Below are positions 17,771 to 27,094 of a stretch of 45,889 bases of DNA, piece after piece (the stretch's first letter is position 1; each line of letters starts with the position of its first letter). The position numbers and the translations under genes were made by a program. The stretch spans positions 1-45,889 of the forward strand of contig DHDF01000112.1 in assembly GCA_002399225.1 (NCBI GenBank). Reading direction: 5' to 3'. A model generated the notes under the pieces. The model ran no database searches. It saw only the letters and a program-made list of their open reading frames with translations, and had not been told where the DNA came from. This DNA comes from a bacterium UBA4883. GTDB taxonomy: Bacteria > Bacillota > Clostridia > Oscillospirales > Acutalibacteraceae.

Positions 17771-18940
17771 TTAAAATGTAATGTCCTGCCCATAATAGGC
17801 GCAGGTAAGAACTTTCAGCATGTTTTCCGTGTTTGTGGGCCTCGGGTTGGTGCTGGTGCACGGGTCTTTCACCGCGTTTTCAGCAATGGTCTGCGCGTGA
17901 GCCTTGAAATCTTCTTCGCTGACACCGTTTTCCTTGTAAGTCGGCTGAATGTCCAGCTTGCGGTTGAGCGTGCGGATCGCTTCCACCAGAGAACTGGTGA
18001 GCTGTTTGTCCGTTACGCCCGGCAGATTGAGCCGTCTGGCAATCTGGGCATAGCGCTCCATGCAGACTCTGGAATTGTACTGAATGACAAACGGCAGCAA
18101 AATCGCGTTGCAGCAGCCGTGCGAAATATGGAACACCGCGCCGGTCTTATGTGCAATGCTGTGTGCAATGCCGAGCATCGCATTGGAAAACGCCATGCCG
18201 GCCATGCATTGGGCAATGTGCATCTTTCCACGCGCCTCTTTGTCGCCGTTATAGGAATCCAGAAGAGAATCAAAAATATCCGATATCGCCTTGAGTGCCA
18301 GAGCGTCGGAAAATTCGGAGCGGGCGGAGGCCACATAGGCTTCGATGGCATGGGTCAGCGCATCCATTCCGGTGTGGGCTGTCAGGGTCTTCGGCATGGT
18401 CTGCGGAATGTCGGAATCTAAGACCGCGATATCCGGTGTGACTTCAAAATCGGCCAGCGGATATTTAATATTGGTCGAATAGTCCGTGATGACGGAAAAA
18501 GCCGTCACTTCGGAAGCGGTTCCGCTGGTGGAAGGGACTCCGACGAAAATCGCCTTGTTTCTCAGCTTCGGCATGGTAAACGGTTCTTTGATGTCTTCAA
18601 ACGTTTTGTCGGGATATTCATAAAACACCCACATGGCCTTCGCGGCATCCATCGGGGAGCCGCCGCCGATTGCGGCAATAACATCCGGCTGAAATTCACG
18701 CATCGCTTTTGCGCCGTCATACACGCGCTCAATTGAAGGATCCGGTTCAACGCCTTCATAAATTTTGGTTTCCATTCCCGCTTCTTTCAGGGTATCGTCC
18801 AGCTTCTGCAAGAAACCGGTTCTGCGCATGGAATGACCGCCGGTTACGATAAATGCCTTTTTATGACCCTTAAGGTTTTTCAGTTCGGAAATTGCCCCGG
18901 GTCCAAAATAGATATCACGCGGTAAAGTAAATCTCGCCAT
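17771..18940 (-). CDS. Iron-containing alcohol dehydrogenase
   Basis: A 389-residue group III alcohol dehydrogenase. GGGSPMDAAK binds NAD(P) near residues 93-102, and PSTSGTASEVT follows. The iron ligands lie in TGMDALTHAIEAYV and GIAHSIAHKTGAVFHISHG. Such enzymes reduce aldehydes or ketones to alcohols and reoxidise NAD(P)H in fermentation (butanol, ethanol or 1,3-propanediol dehydrogenases). AAGGGAGA precedes the ATG. It is a single-gene unit with a sigma-A promoter and a Rex-like palindrome in the leader, fitting redox control. Confidence 0.93.
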   Translation of the reverse strand: MARFTLPRDIYFGPGAISELKNLKGHKKAFIVTGGHSMRRTGFLQKLDDTLKEAGMETKIYEGVEPDPSIERVYDGAKAMREFQPDVIAAIGGGSPMDAAKAMWVFYEYPDKTFEDIKEPFTMPKLRNKAIFVGVPSTSGTASEVTAFSVITDYSTNIKYPLADFEVTPDIAVLDSDIPQTMPKTLTAHTGMDALTHAIEAYVASARSEFSDALALKAISDIFDSLLDSYNGDKEARGKMHIAQCMAGMAFSNAMLGIAHSIAHKTGAVFHISHGCCNAILLPFVIQYNSRVCMERYAQIARRLNLPGVTDKQLTSSLVEAIRTLNRKLDIQPTYKENGVSEEDFKAHAQTIAENAVKDPCTSTNPRPTNTENMLKVLTCAYYGQDITF

Positions 18941-18963
18941 TTAAAAAGTCTCCCTTCGATTGT

Positions 18964-18981
18964 TTGTTATTTATTAAACAA
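18964..18981 (-). promoter_or_regulatory. Rex-like operator upstream of alcohol dehydrogenase
   Basis: The 18-base site reads TTGTTAT-TTAT-TAAACAA on the plus strand. It agrees at 12 of 14 fixed positions with the clostridial Rex site TTGTTAA-N4-TTAACAA. It lies just downstream of the promoter, where NADH-sensitive repression would be expected. Confidence 0.55.
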
Positions 18982-18994
18982 CTTTGTAAAATTA

Positions 18995-19023
18995 ATCTTA
19001 CCATACTCTCGCCGCAGTTTCAA
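18995..19023 (-). promoter_or_regulatory. Sigma-A promoter of alcohol dehydrogenase
   Basis: TTGAAA (19023-19018) and TAAGAT (19000-18995) are 17 bases apart on the minus strand. Confidence 0.65.
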
Positions 19024-19037
19024 GGGCCGGAAAATAA

Positions 19038-21122
19038 TTATTTTGAGCCGTCAAGAAGGCGCCGCAACTCTTCCGGACTGTAAGCCGGAGGAAAGCAGGT
19101 GCGCCCGGTGCAGACCAAGGCGCACGGCCGCCCGTTTTTCTCTCCTTTCGTATCAAAACTTTCCTTTTTTGTGCGGAAGGTCAGAAACGGCCGGTATCCA
19201 TTCTGAAGCACGGAAAACATGGGACCGAGATCCTTATCCCCTGCCGCCTTCAGAACGACATCCGTCCCGCCGCAGTGAAGATAGAGCGCCGCCCACGCCG
19301 CGGTCGGGCAGGCGCCGGGCGCCCGGGACAACTCCGGCGAGAACGCCTCCAGCGTATGCCGCGCGCGCCGTTCCAGCTCCGGCTGCTCTGTCAGGCGGGA
19401 AAGGCGAATCAGCTGGACGGCATGAACGGCGTTGGCGGACGGCAGCGAGGAATCCCAGATTTCCTTGTTCCGCGCCGGAGAGCGGACCTCCCCGGCTTCC
19501 GAAAGAAAGAATCCGCCGTTTTTCCGGTCCTCGAAACGTTCGCAAAAGATTTGCTCCAGCCGCAGCGCCCGCTCCAGCCACTGCGGATCCTGATCCGCCT
19601 CATACAGTTCCAGCAGCCCCCAGAGGAAAAAGGCATAATCGCCGGCAAATCCCGGTCCTTCCGACGGACCGTTCCGGTAAACGGCACAGAGAGATCCGTC
19701 TTGCCGAATCATGCTGCTCAGCACAAACTTCGCCGCTCTGCGGGCCGCCGCCAGATATTTTTCTTCCCCAAAGGCGCGGGCGGCAAAAGACAGCGCCGCA
19801 ATGGCAAGTCCGGTGCGGGAAGGTAGAATTTTGTCGTCCAGAAACGGTGCCGGCCGCTTTTCCCTGTATGCCAGCACCCGTCGGCGGAAGGACTCGGCAA
19901 ACGCCCGCCGCTCTTTTGGGATTTTCCCCGAAAGCAAATTTGGAATGCTTTTCCCATTAAAATTTCCATTCTCCGCAATACCGAACAGACTGCAGAACTC
20001 CTCGGTCCCGGGACCCAGCACCGGACGCAGTTCTGATGGTGTAAAGGTATAGTACTTTCCTTCCACTCCTTCGGAATCCGCATCCTCCGCCGTATAAAAT
20101 CCACCGTTTTCCGACTGCATCCGACCGGTCAGGTAAGAGAGGATCTCCTCCGCCGTGCGGCGGTATGCCTCTTTTCCCGTAGCCTGCCAACCCTCTGTGT
20201 ATGCCAAGCAGAGAAGGGCGTTGTCCGACAGCATCTTCTCAAAATGAGGAATTAGCCAGAGACGGTCCGTCGAATACCGGCAAAATCCGAAGCCGATCTG
20301 GTCATAGATGCCGCCTCGGCGCATCCCATCCAGCGTCCGTTCGCACATGTCGAGAGCCTTTGCGTTGCCGGTCACAGAATGATAGCGCAGCAAAAACAAC
20401 AGGTTCTGCGGAGACGGGAATTTCGGAGCGGCGGAAAATCCGCCGTATGTTTTTTCAAAGCTCTGTTCCAGTGCCCGAAAGGTCCGCTCCGGCAGAGAAT
20501 CGTCCACCGGGGCCGGCCTTTGGCAGCGCGGCGCGGTCCGGCGGCCGATCTGCTCTGTCAGGCCGGCAATCTGCTTCCGGCTGCTCTTCCACAGGAATTC
20601 AATCCTCCCGAGCAGAGTCAGAAAGCCTGCCATCCCGGGTCTGTCCTGCTTTGGAAAATAGGTTCCAGCGAAAAATGCCTTTCCATCCGGGTCGAGGAAA
20701 ACGCTCAGCGGCCACCCTCCCGAACCCGTCATCCGCTGACAAAGCTCCATATAATAGCCGTCGACATCCGGGCGCTCCTCCCGGTCTACCTTGATGCTGA
20801 CAAAGGCGCGGTTCATTGTGCGGGCAACTTCTTCATCCTCAAAACATTCCCGTTCCATCACATGGCACCAGTGGCAGGTGGAATAACCGATGCTCAGAAA
20901 GACGGGCTTATTCTCCCGCTTCGCTTTTTCAAAAGCCTCATCGCCCCAGGGATACCAGTCGACGGGATTGTGGGCATGCTGAAGGAGATAAGGGCTTTTC
21001 TCATAAATCAGTCTGTTCAATTTCCTGTTTTTTTGATCCGTGGCGTCGGCCTCCAGTCGAAAAATTATTTTCGATAAATAGTGTAACTCTTTTCCCGCCC
21101 GCGCATACGGCCACAAAATCAT
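19038..21122 (-). CDS. DUF255/YyaL-type protein: thioredoxin domain plus alpha/alpha-barrel
   Basis: A protein of about 694 residues in the YyaL/SPATA20 family. The N-terminal domain begins at [21 protein letters not shown] and has the thioredoxin-like motif STCHWCHVM. The remainder is a glycosidase/epimerase-type (alpha/alpha)6 barrel with ISEQ-like pieces such as [24 protein letters not shown] and [10 protein letters not shown]. Function in bacteria is not established. The ATG at 21120-21122 overlaps the regulator's TGA as ATGA, so coupling is likely. An alternative is ACG at 21039-21041, eight bases after GGAGG, which would start at the conserved domain. Linkage to a sugar-acid regulator hints at sugar chemistry. 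Confidence 0.85.
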   Translation of the reverse strand: MILWPYARAGKELHYLSKIIFRLEADATDQKNRKLNRLIYEKSPYLLQHAHNPVDWYPWGDEAFEKAKRENKPVFLSIGYSTCHWCHVMERECFEDEEVARTMNRAFVSIKVDREERPDVDGYYMELCQRMTGSGGWPLSVFLDPDGKAFFAGTYFPKQDRPGMAGFLTLLGRIEFLWKSSRKQIAGLTEQIGRRTAPRCQRPAPVDDSLPERTFRALEQSFEKTYGGFSAAPKFPSPQNLLFLLRYHSVTGNAKALDMCERTLDGMRRGGIYDQIGFGFCRYSTDRLWLIPHFEKMLSDNALLCLAYTEGWQATGKEAYRRTAEEILSYLTGRMQSENGGFYTAEDADSEGVEGKYYTFTPSELRPVLGPGTEEFCSLFGIAENGNFNGKSIPNLLSGKIPKERRAFAESFRRRVLAYREKRPAPFLDDKILPSRTGLAIAALSFAARAFGEEKYLAAARRAAKFVLSSMIRQDGSLCAVYRNGPSEGPGFAGDYAFFLWGLLELYEADQDPQWLERALRLEQIFCERFEDRKNGGFFLSEAGEVRSPARNKEIWDSSLPSANAVHAVQLIRLSRLTEQPELERRARHTLEAFSPELSRAPGACPTAAWAALYLHCGGTDVVLKAAGDKDLGPMFSVLQNGYRPFLTFRTKKESFDTKGEKNGRPCALVCTGRTCFPPAYSPEELRRLLDGSK

Positions 21123-22915
21123 TTCCCCTTTTTTAAAATGCGCCACAGGGTGGAACGCCCGATTCCGAGCCGGCGCGCAGTGCTGGACTGATTCATGTTT
21201 TCTTCGGCGAGCACCTGCATCACGGCATCAAATAAAATGCCGGACAAAGGCTGCTTCAGGTCAATCTGCGCGCCGGCCGAAGGACGGAACAAGACGCTCT
21301 TGTCTTCTTTCAGGAGCTGGCGGATGGTTTTCGCCGAGATCCACGGCGAATCCGTCAGCAGAATCGCTTCATGCAGAATACGCTCCAGCTGTTTCATGTT
21401 GTGCGGCCAGCGGTAGTTTTGCAGCACGTCGAGCGCTTCCGGCTCCAGCCCGACGATCTGGCTGCCGGAAAGGCGGTTCTGCTGATGAATATACAGAATT
21501 GAGATATTTGGGATATCATCCGCGCAGTCGCAGAGCTGCGGCAGGCGGATCTCCATGCAGCTCAAAAGCTCTTTCAAAATTCTGTAGCGGTAGTTGTCCT
21601 GAGACACATCCCGGCGGCAGGAATTGCTTTCATAGGAAAAGAAAAGACGGCTTTTTCTCATCCGGGTGACGTGCTGCAGCCCCTCGACAAGTTTGTCGAA
21701 CAGATCGTTCCCCAAAAGCTGCACATCCTTAAAATAGACCGTTCCGTTCTGAACATAAAGCGGAGACCGTTTTTCATAAAGCAGAAATTTCAGATCCTTC
21801 TGGGACATCAGGGAGCAGTTCACCACATAAAACGGAGAGCGGGTGCGGTCGCTGTCCATATAAAGCTGCTGGGCGCAGCGCTCTTTCCCGGTGCCCGAAT
21901 CGGCGAGGATCAAAAGGGAAGCGTCGGAGCGCGCAAGCGCCGAGCAACGCTTTTTCATCTCCGGGCGCCCGCTCCCGCAGAAGAGCGTACTGCTGGCATC
22001 CTGATTCAGGCAGTCGTCGTAATTGCGCACCTCCACGCTTGTAAACCCCGGAATGGACTGAAAATCCAGTCTGTTCTGCTCTATCACAAACAGATAATAG
22101 ACGGCGGAATAGATGCGGCAGCTTTTTCCCGTGACCATATACAGGCCGTTCTGCATTTTTTTATGCACCGTGAATTCTTTTCTCTGCTGAAGAGTCGGCA
22201 GCATGTGCCGACACAGCGTAAAAAAAGATTTTCTCTCGTTGGGAGCCGTCTGGTAAGCGGGATTCCCATCCCCGTCCAGCACAATAAGCCGCGCATTCCA
22301 GGTGCGCATCAGCGCCTCCAGCAGATCGTGTTCTCTTTTGATACGCGCATAATAGGTGCAGACGCGGACCGCGTCGTCATACGCCTGGCTGATGCTCTCT
22401 TTGCCGGAGGTCAGAAGGATGCCGCGGATGTCAAGCAGCTGAGCGTAATAGGTCGACATGGTGTCGCCAATAATCAGGGAATATCCGTTCTGCTTGACGA
22501 TTTGCACGGTGTCCCTGGCATCTTTCCAGGAATGAATGGTAAAAACCTTATAGTCGTAATGAAGAATGTCACAGAGGACTTTTGCGGACTTTGTAATGTT
22601 CGGGTAGGTAATGATGGCAACTTTTCCGGTGTAATTTTCCACCAGCTTGATCACGTTTAGCAGATCAAAATAGGAAATCGGAATTTCAAAGACGGGCTTG
22701 TCCGTCACTTTTTGAATTTCCAGCAGCGTGCCGCCGCGGGAAAGAATGGCGTCAAAATCTTCCCCTTCATATTGCCGAACAATATCCGCGCCGGCTTCCA
22801 CGTTCCCGACAACCGCGGTTACTTCAATGTCTTCTCTTTCATTCGCCACACGGAGCATGGTGTCGCGCATGGATTGGTAGGGGGCAACCCCAAGGATGCG
22901 TACTTTTCTGTTCAT
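21119..22915 (-). CDS. PrpR-N sensor regulator with AAA+ domain lacking GAFTGA, Fis-type HTH
   Basis: A 598-residue regulator. Residues about 5-180 are a PrpR-N ligand domain ([32 protein letters not shown]). About 200-290 resemble a PAS-like segment. About 310-500 is an AAA+ domain with an intact Walker A (ADSGTGKER, near 338-346) and PFYVVNCS. The segment that should hold GAFTGA and its flanks is replaced by [16 protein letters not shown], and Walker B is degenerate (TVYFKDVQ). The last about 35 residues are a Fis-type helix-turn-helix ([19 protein letters not shown]). It should not activate sigma54. It lies divergent from the sugar-acid operon, the obvious target. GGGAG precedes the ATG. 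Confidence 0.9.
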   Translation of the reverse strand: MNRKVRILGVAPYQSMRDTMLRVANEREDIEVTAVVGNVEAGADIVRQYEGEDFDAILSRGGTLLEIQKVTDKPVFEIPISYFDLLNVIKLVENYTGKVAIITYPNITKSAKVLCDILHYDYKVFTIHSWKDARDTVQIVKQNGYSLIIGDTMSTYYAQLLDIRGILLTSGKESISQAYDDAVRVCTYYARIKREHDLLEALMRTWNARLIVLDGDGNPAYQTAPNERKSFFTLCRHMLPTLQQRKEFTVHKKMQNGLYMVTGKSCRIYSAVYYLFVIEQNRLDFQSIPGFTSVEVRNYDDCLNQDASSTLFCGSGRPEMKKRCSALARSDASLLILADSGTGKERCAQQLYMDSDRTRSPFYVVNCSLMSQKDLKFLLYEKRSPLYVQNGTVYFKDVQLLGNDLFDKLVEGLQHVTRMRKSRLFFSYESNSCRRDVSQDNYRYRILKELLSCMEIRLPQLCDCADDIPNISILYIHQQNRLSGSQIVGLEPEALDVLQNYRWPHNMKQLERILHEAILLTDSPWISAKTIRQLLKEDKSVLFRPSAGAQIDLKQPLSGILFDAVMQVLAEENMNQSSTARRLGIGRSTLWRILKKGK

Positions 22916-23027
22916 GACAACTCCCTCACATGTTTCATATTAAAACAATAATACCCTATTGCAAAGCATAGATCCACCTTTTTGTAAAAATTGATTTAAT
23001 TTGAAACGCCTTTCTTAGTAGATAACG

Positions 23028-23056
23028 TTGAAGAAGAAATTGAAAAGTGATAGATT
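23028..23056 (+). promoter_or_regulatory. Sigma-A promoter of the sugar-acid operon
   Basis: TTGAAG at 23028-23033 and TAGATT at 23051-23056 are 17 bases apart. No sigma54 -24/-12 pair (GG-N10-GC) is seen in the gap. Confidence 0.6.
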
Positions 23057-23063
23057 TTTATTT

Positions 23064-23087
23064 GCAATAAATTAATAAATTTATTGC
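23064..23087 (+). promoter_or_regulatory. Palindromic operator candidate at the operon start site
   Basis: Perfect nine-base arms GCAATAAAT and ATTTATTGC are separated by six bases and begin at the predicted transcription start. Further GCAAT/ATTGC words occur at about 22958-22973 and 23104-23120, suggesting several sites for one dimeric protein. Confidence 0.55.
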
Positions 23088-23163
23088 GTAAAAATTTGGG
23101 AACAATGCACATAAGCAATCTGATTCAAAATTAAGAATCAACAAAAAGGGAGGAGAAACTGTC

Positions 23164-23451
23164 ATGAATTCAGTGATTCGCGTAAACGAAAAGGACAACC
23201 TGGTCACTTGTCTGCGCCCAATCAAAAAGGGGGAAACCATCTCTTTGGACGGAAACAGCTACACGGCAAACAGCGACATTCCAAAATTTCACAAGATGTC
23301 CATTGCAGAAATTAAAAAGGGTGACTACTGCTACAAATACGGGCAGATTATCGGCTGTGCGCTGGAAGATCTGAACCCCGGGGACTACGTTCATGTGCAC
23401 AACCTGGAAAGCACCCGCGGGCGCGGTGACAAAAGGGTAAACAAGAATTAG
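23164..23451 (+). CDS. UxaA-type dehydratase/lyase small subunit (SAF domain)
   Basis: A 95-residue SAF-domain protein corresponding to the N-terminal domain of altronate dehydratase UxaA and to the small subunit of sulfolactate sulfo-lyase. It contains the domain's hallmarks NLVTCLRPIKKGETI and HKMSIAEIKKGDYCYKYGQIIG, where a basic and a histidine residue contribute to the active site, and ends in HVHN. In many organisms this domain is fused to the large part; here it is separate. GGGAGGAG precedes the ATG. It is the first gene of the operon, 15 bases before the large subunit. The substrate is not set by sequence alone. Confidence 0.85.
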   Translation: MNSVIRVNEKDNLVTCLRPIKKGETISLDGNSYTANSDIPKFHKMSIAEIKKGDYCYKYGQIIGCALEDLNPGDYVHVHNLESTRGRGDKRVNKN

Positions 23452-23466
23452 GAGGAGAGGAGCGAA

Positions 23467-24636
23467 ATGACGATGAAATTAATGGGTTACAGACGTGAAA
23501 ACGGCCAGTTCGGCATCCGAAATTACCTGCTGGTCCTGCCCACCTCCGTATGCGCAACGGACACGGCCGAAAAAATTGCCGCTCAGATTCCGGGCGCCAT
23601 TGCGGTGCCCAACCAGCACGGGTGCTGCCAGATCGGTTCCGACGAGGCGCAGACCGAGCGCACATTAGCGGGTTTCGGCAAAAATGCGAACGTCGGTGCG
23701 GTTCTTGTGGTAGGCCTCGGCTGCGACGGCGTTCAAGCCGAACAGCTTGCGGAAGATATCCGCGTCGCAAAGAAGCCGGTGGAAGCCATCACCATCCAAA
23801 AATGCGGCGGGACGCTGAAAGCGATTGCGGCCGGCGCGGAGATTGCCGCTGCCATGGCAGCCAAACTTTCCGTCCAGGAACGCGCGGAAGGCGACTGGAG
23901 CGAAATCATTCTCGGCATGGAATGCGGCGGTTCCGACCCCACGAGCGGTCTGGCTTCCAACCCGTCCATCGGCTATGTTTCGGACAAACTGGTTTCCATG
24001 GGCGGCAGCAGCATCCTCAGCGAAACGACCGAAGTGATCGGCGCCGAGCATCTTCTGGCAAAGCGCTTTGCCGATCCGGCGCAGAGGGAAAAATTTCTCC
24101 GCATGGTTTCCGACTGCGAGGAGCGGGCTTTCCGCGTGGGCGAGGACCTGCGCAGCGGTCAGCCCACGCCCGGCAACAAAGCGGGCGGCCTTTCCACCAT
24201 TGAAGAAAAATCCCTCGGCTGCATGTACAAGGCGGGAACCAGTCCGTTTACGGGCGCGCTGGAGTATGCCGAATCTCTTCCCCTGGAAAAGGAGGGCCTT
24301 TATTTCATGGACACGCCCGGCCAGGATATCGACTCCATCACCGGCATGGTGGCCGGCGGCGCTCAGGTAATCGTCTTTTCCACCGGCCGCGGCACCCCGA
24401 CCGGCAGCCCGATCGCACCGGTGATCAAGATTACGGGCAACAGCGACACCTTTCACAACATGCCGGACAACATCGACATCAACGCGGGCCGCATCATCAC
24501 CGAGGGAGCTACGATTTCTCAGATCGGAGAAGAGCTTTTCCAGATGATGACGGAAGTGTGCAACGGCAAACGGACAAAAGCGGAAATACTGGGGCACCGT
24601 GAATTCGGCATCTATAAATCCATCGGCACCTTCTAA
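23467..24636 (+). CDS. UxaA-type dehydratase/lyase large subunit
   Basis: A 389-residue catalytic part of the UxaA/GarD/SuyB family. It shows GYRRENGQFGIRNYLLVLPT, NQHGCCQIG, GLGCDG, ECGGSDPTSGLASNP and TGRGTPTGSPIAPVIKITGN. Members are Fe2+-dependent and dehydrate sugar acids such as altronate or galactarate, or desulfonate sulfolactate. With the SAF protein it makes one enzyme. The companion kinase and PdxA2 point to a four-carbon acid, for which a UxaA-type step is not an established part of the route. GGAGGAGAGGAG precedes the ATG. Confidence 0.88.
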   Translation: MTMKLMGYRRENGQFGIRNYLLVLPTSVCATDTAEKIAAQIPGAIAVPNQHGCCQIGSDEAQTERTLAGFGKNANVGAVLVVGLGCDGVQAEQLAEDIRVAKKPVEAITIQKCGGTLKAIAAGAEIAAAMAAKLSVQERAEGDWSEIILGMECGGSDPTSGLASNPSIGYVSDKLVSMGGSSILSETTEVIGAEHLLAKRFADPAQREKFLRMVSDCEERAFRVGEDLRSGQPTPGNKAGGLSTIEEKSLGCMYKAGTSPFTGALEYAESLPLEKEGLYFMDTPGQDIDSITGMVAGGAQVIVFSTGRGTPTGSPIAPVIKITGNSDTFHNMPDNIDINAGRIITEGATISQIGEELFQMMTEVCNGKRTKAEILGHREFGIYKSIGTF

Positions 24637-24683
24637 ACAATCGCCCTTTTTCAGGAATTGATAAAAGAGAAAGGTTTATCCCC

Positions 24684-25658
24684 ATGAAAATTTTAAAAAC
24701 CGTAAAAAAAGTTCCTGGCGGCATTATGATTATTCCCCTGTTGCTTGGTGCACTGGTGAATACTTGCTGCCCCTTCTTCTGGTCCTATTTTGACAACACC
24801 TTCACCACTTATCTTTGGAAAACCGGAGCGATGCCGCTCCTTGCAGCCTTTCTGTTCTGTAACGGAACAACCATTGATTTTAAGCAGGCCGGCGTCACCA
24901 TGTACAAAGGAGTTGTTCTGACCGCCGTCAAAGTGCTGATCGGCATGGGAGTCGGCGTTCTGGTCAGCTTCACCTGCGGGGCGGTAGGCATCTTCGGCCT
25001 GACTCCTCTGGCGATCATCGCGGCAATCGCCAATTCGAACGGTGGGCTTTATGCGGCCCTGGCCGGTGAGTACGGCGACGCAACGGACGTTGGCGCCGTT
25101 TCCATCCTTTCGATCAACGACGGACCTTTCTTCACTCTGCTGGCCCTTGGCGCGGCGGGCTACAAGGTGCCGATCGCAACGCTGATCGGATGCATCATCC
25201 CGATTCTGGTCGGGTGCATTCTCGGCAACCTGGATCCGGAGATCCGCAAATTCTGCGAACCCGGAGCCGTTCTGCTGATCCCGTTCTTCGCATTTCCTCT
25301 GGGCGCCGGCCTGAAGCTGACCGCCGTTGTCAAGGCCGGCCCCGCCGGAATTCTTCTGGGCGTGACCTCCACCGTTCTTACCGGGCTCGGAGGATACCTG
25401 GTCTATAAGCTGCTGCGGATGAAACGCCCGGAGGTAGGCGCCGCCATCGGCACAACAGCCGGCAACGCCGCTTCCACCCCCGCCGCCGTCGCAGCCGCGG
25501 GAGTTGTCTCCGCTTCTGCAAGCGGCCTCGCCACGGTACAGGTCTCCGCCGCTATTATTACAACCGCGATTCTCTGCCCGATTTTCGTTACCTTCCTGCA
25601 CAAGCATGAGATGAAGGCTCACCCGGAAAATTATGTCGTGGCAGCAGAAAACGTCTAA
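24684..25658 (+). CDS. 2-keto-3-deoxygluconate permease family transporter (KdgT)
   Basis: A 324-residue membrane protein with about ten hydrophobic segments, matching the KdgT family along its length. Features include VPGGIMIIPLLLGALVNT at the start, FLFCNGTTIDFKQAG, AAIANSNGGLYAAL, SINDGPFFTLLALG and a late GTTAGNAASTPAAVA. The family imports small sugar acids by proton symport. Similar permeases accompany kinase/PdxA2 pairs for threonate in proteobacteria. It probably imports the operon's substrate. AGAAAGG is its ribosome site, 47 bases after the dehydratase. Confidence 0.92.
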   Translation: MKILKTVKKVPGGIMIIPLLLGALVNTCCPFFWSYFDNTFTTYLWKTGAMPLLAAFLFCNGTTIDFKQAGVTMYKGVVLTAVKVLIGMGVGVLVSFTCGAVGIFGLTPLAIIAAIANSNGGLYAALAGEYGDATDVGAVSILSINDGPFFTLLALGAAGYKVPIATLIGCIIPILVGCILGNLDPEIRKFCEPGAVLLIPFFAFPLGAGLKLTAVVKAGPAGILLGVTSTVLTGLGGYLVYKLLRMKRPEVGAAIGTTAGNAASTPAAVAAAGVVSASASGLATVQVSAAIITTAILCPIFVTFLHKHEMKAHPENYVVAAENV

Positions 25659-25704
25659 AGCGGAATGATTGACCCTCGGTATGTCCCTTCTTTTTCATAG
25701 AAGC

Positions 25705-25739
25705 GGAAGGCAACAAACTGCCAAAGAGAGTTGCCTTCC
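25705..25739 (+). terminator. Intra-operon hairpin between permease and kinase genes
   Basis: Ten-base arms GGAAGGCAAC and GTTGCCTTCC enclose a 15-base loop and are followed by ATTTCTTTG. It may partly terminate or stabilise the upstream message, lowering kinase and PdxA2 expression. Confidence 0.5.
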
Positions 25740-25779
25740 ATTTCTTTGAAAAGCGAAAAACAAGCAAAGGATAAAGATA

Positions 25780-27045
25780 ATGGTTAAATTACTGATTTTA
25801 GCAGATGATTTTACAGGAGCGCTCGACACAGGCGTGCAGTTTGCCGAAGAAGGGGCCGCTACCCTGGTGGTCACCGACCCAAATTATGATTTCAGTCCGC
25901 CGCCGGGCGGAGAAAATGTCATTGTTTTTGACACGGAAACGCGGCATGTCTCCCCGGAGGCAGCCTACAGGACCATATCTCACGCTGTGTCGCTTGCAAA
26001 AGGGGCCGGCATTTCTTATTTTTACAAAAAAACAGATTCCGCCCTGCGCGGCAACATCGGTGCGGAACTGGCCGCTCTGATGGATGCCGCCGGTGCCCCA
26101 AGGCTTCATTTTGTGCCTGCTTACCCCCGCATGGGGCGGACCACCCGGCAGGGCATTCATTACATCGACGGAATTCCTGTGGCGGAAAGCGTTTTCGGGC
26201 GGGACCCATTCAATCCCGTGACCTGCTCGAACGTGACGGAGCTGATTGGGATGCAGTCGGCGCGCAAAGTCTTTTCCATAGACAAAGAGCCGCTTTCGCA
26301 TGACCGGAACGGCATCCTGGTCTATGATGCTTCCACGGACGCAGACCTGAAAAGCATTGCGAACGGGCTTGCAAGAAGCCGGGAATTGAATTTTCTGGCC
26401 GGATGCGCCGGATTTGCCGCCGCTCTTCCGGCTCTTTTGGGCCTAAAAGGCACGGCGCCCACAAGGAAAGAGCTTCTCTCACGTCTGCTGGTCATCTGTG
26501 GAAGCGTCAACCCGATCACGCTGGCGCAACTGGACGAAGCGGAAAAATCAGGCGCTTTGCGTCTGCGGATCCGCCCGGAACAGAAGCTGGAACCGCTGTG
26601 GTCTTTTTCCAGAGAAGCGGAAAGCACTTTGAAAAGCTGGGCGGACCTGTGCCGGCAAAACGAAATCTGTATCTTAGACACCAACGATTTGCCGGGTTCG
26701 GACGAAACGGCGCAGTATGCCGCCGCGCACGGCCTTTCACTGGAAGAGACCCGGGCGATCATTCCCAAAAGCGTCGGCGGCATGGTAAAACGGCTTTTAG
26801 AATTCGGGCTGAACAGCACTTTTCTGGTCACCGGAGGAGACACCCTGCTGGGAGTAATGAGGCAGATTGGGATCGACCGCCTCTCCCCCGCCGGGGAGCT
26901 GGAAGCCGGAGTGGTACTTTCCCATTTCAGTTTTCAGGGGAAAAGTTACCCGATCCTCAGCAAATCCGGCGGGTTCGGCTCCAAAGCGCTGATGATGGAA
27001 TTGATGGAAAAAATCCGCACGCCGTCCGCCGAAAAACAGCCGTAG
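25780..27045 (+). CDS. Four-carbon acid sugar kinase (OtnK/DtnK-like)
   Basis: A 421-residue kinase with the N-terminal substrate domain (LLILADDFTGALDTGVQFAEEG, YKKTDSALRGNIGAEL, VPAYPRMGRTT) and the C-terminal nucleotide domain (CGSVNPITLAQL, VTGGDTLLGVM, GELEAGVVLSHF, LSKSGGFG). Family members phosphorylate threonate or erythronate at O4 using ATP. With the next gene this would produce 4-phospho-threonate or an isomer. CAAAGGAT is the ribosome site. The exact tetronate isomer is undecided. Confidence 0.9.
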   Translation: MVKLLILADDFTGALDTGVQFAEEGAATLVVTDPNYDFSPPPGGENVIVFDTETRHVSPEAAYRTISHAVSLAKGAGISYFYKKTDSALRGNIGAELAALMDAAGAPRLHFVPAYPRMGRTTRQGIHYIDGIPVAESVFGRDPFNPVTCSNVTELIGMQSARKVFSIDKEPLSHDRNGILVYDASTDADLKSIANGLARSRELNFLAGCAGFAAALPALLGLKGTAPTRKELLSRLLVICGSVNPITLAQLDEAEKSGALRLRIRPEQKLEPLWSFSREAESTLKSWADLCRQNEICILDTNDLPGSDETAQYAAAHGLSLEETRAIIPKSVGGMVKRLLEFGLNSTFLVTGGDTLLGVMRQIGIDRLSPAGELEAGVVLSHFSFQGKSYPILSKSGGFGSKALMMELMEKIRTPSAEKQP

Positions 27046-27094
27046 CACAGTTTCAGCAACAGAATCGAACGAACCAAAAAGGAGGGGCAGCATA

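Noticed and set aside
22916..23163. Sigma54 promoter for the sugar-acid operon
   Set aside because: No GG-N10-GC pair with TGGCA/TTGC context was found, and the regulator lacks GAFTGA.
23164..24636. Naming the split pair as sulfolactate sulfo-lyase (SuyAB)
   Set aside because: Sizes fit, but kinase, PdxA2 and KdgT neighbours favour a sugar acid and no sulfolactate or sulfite genes are present.
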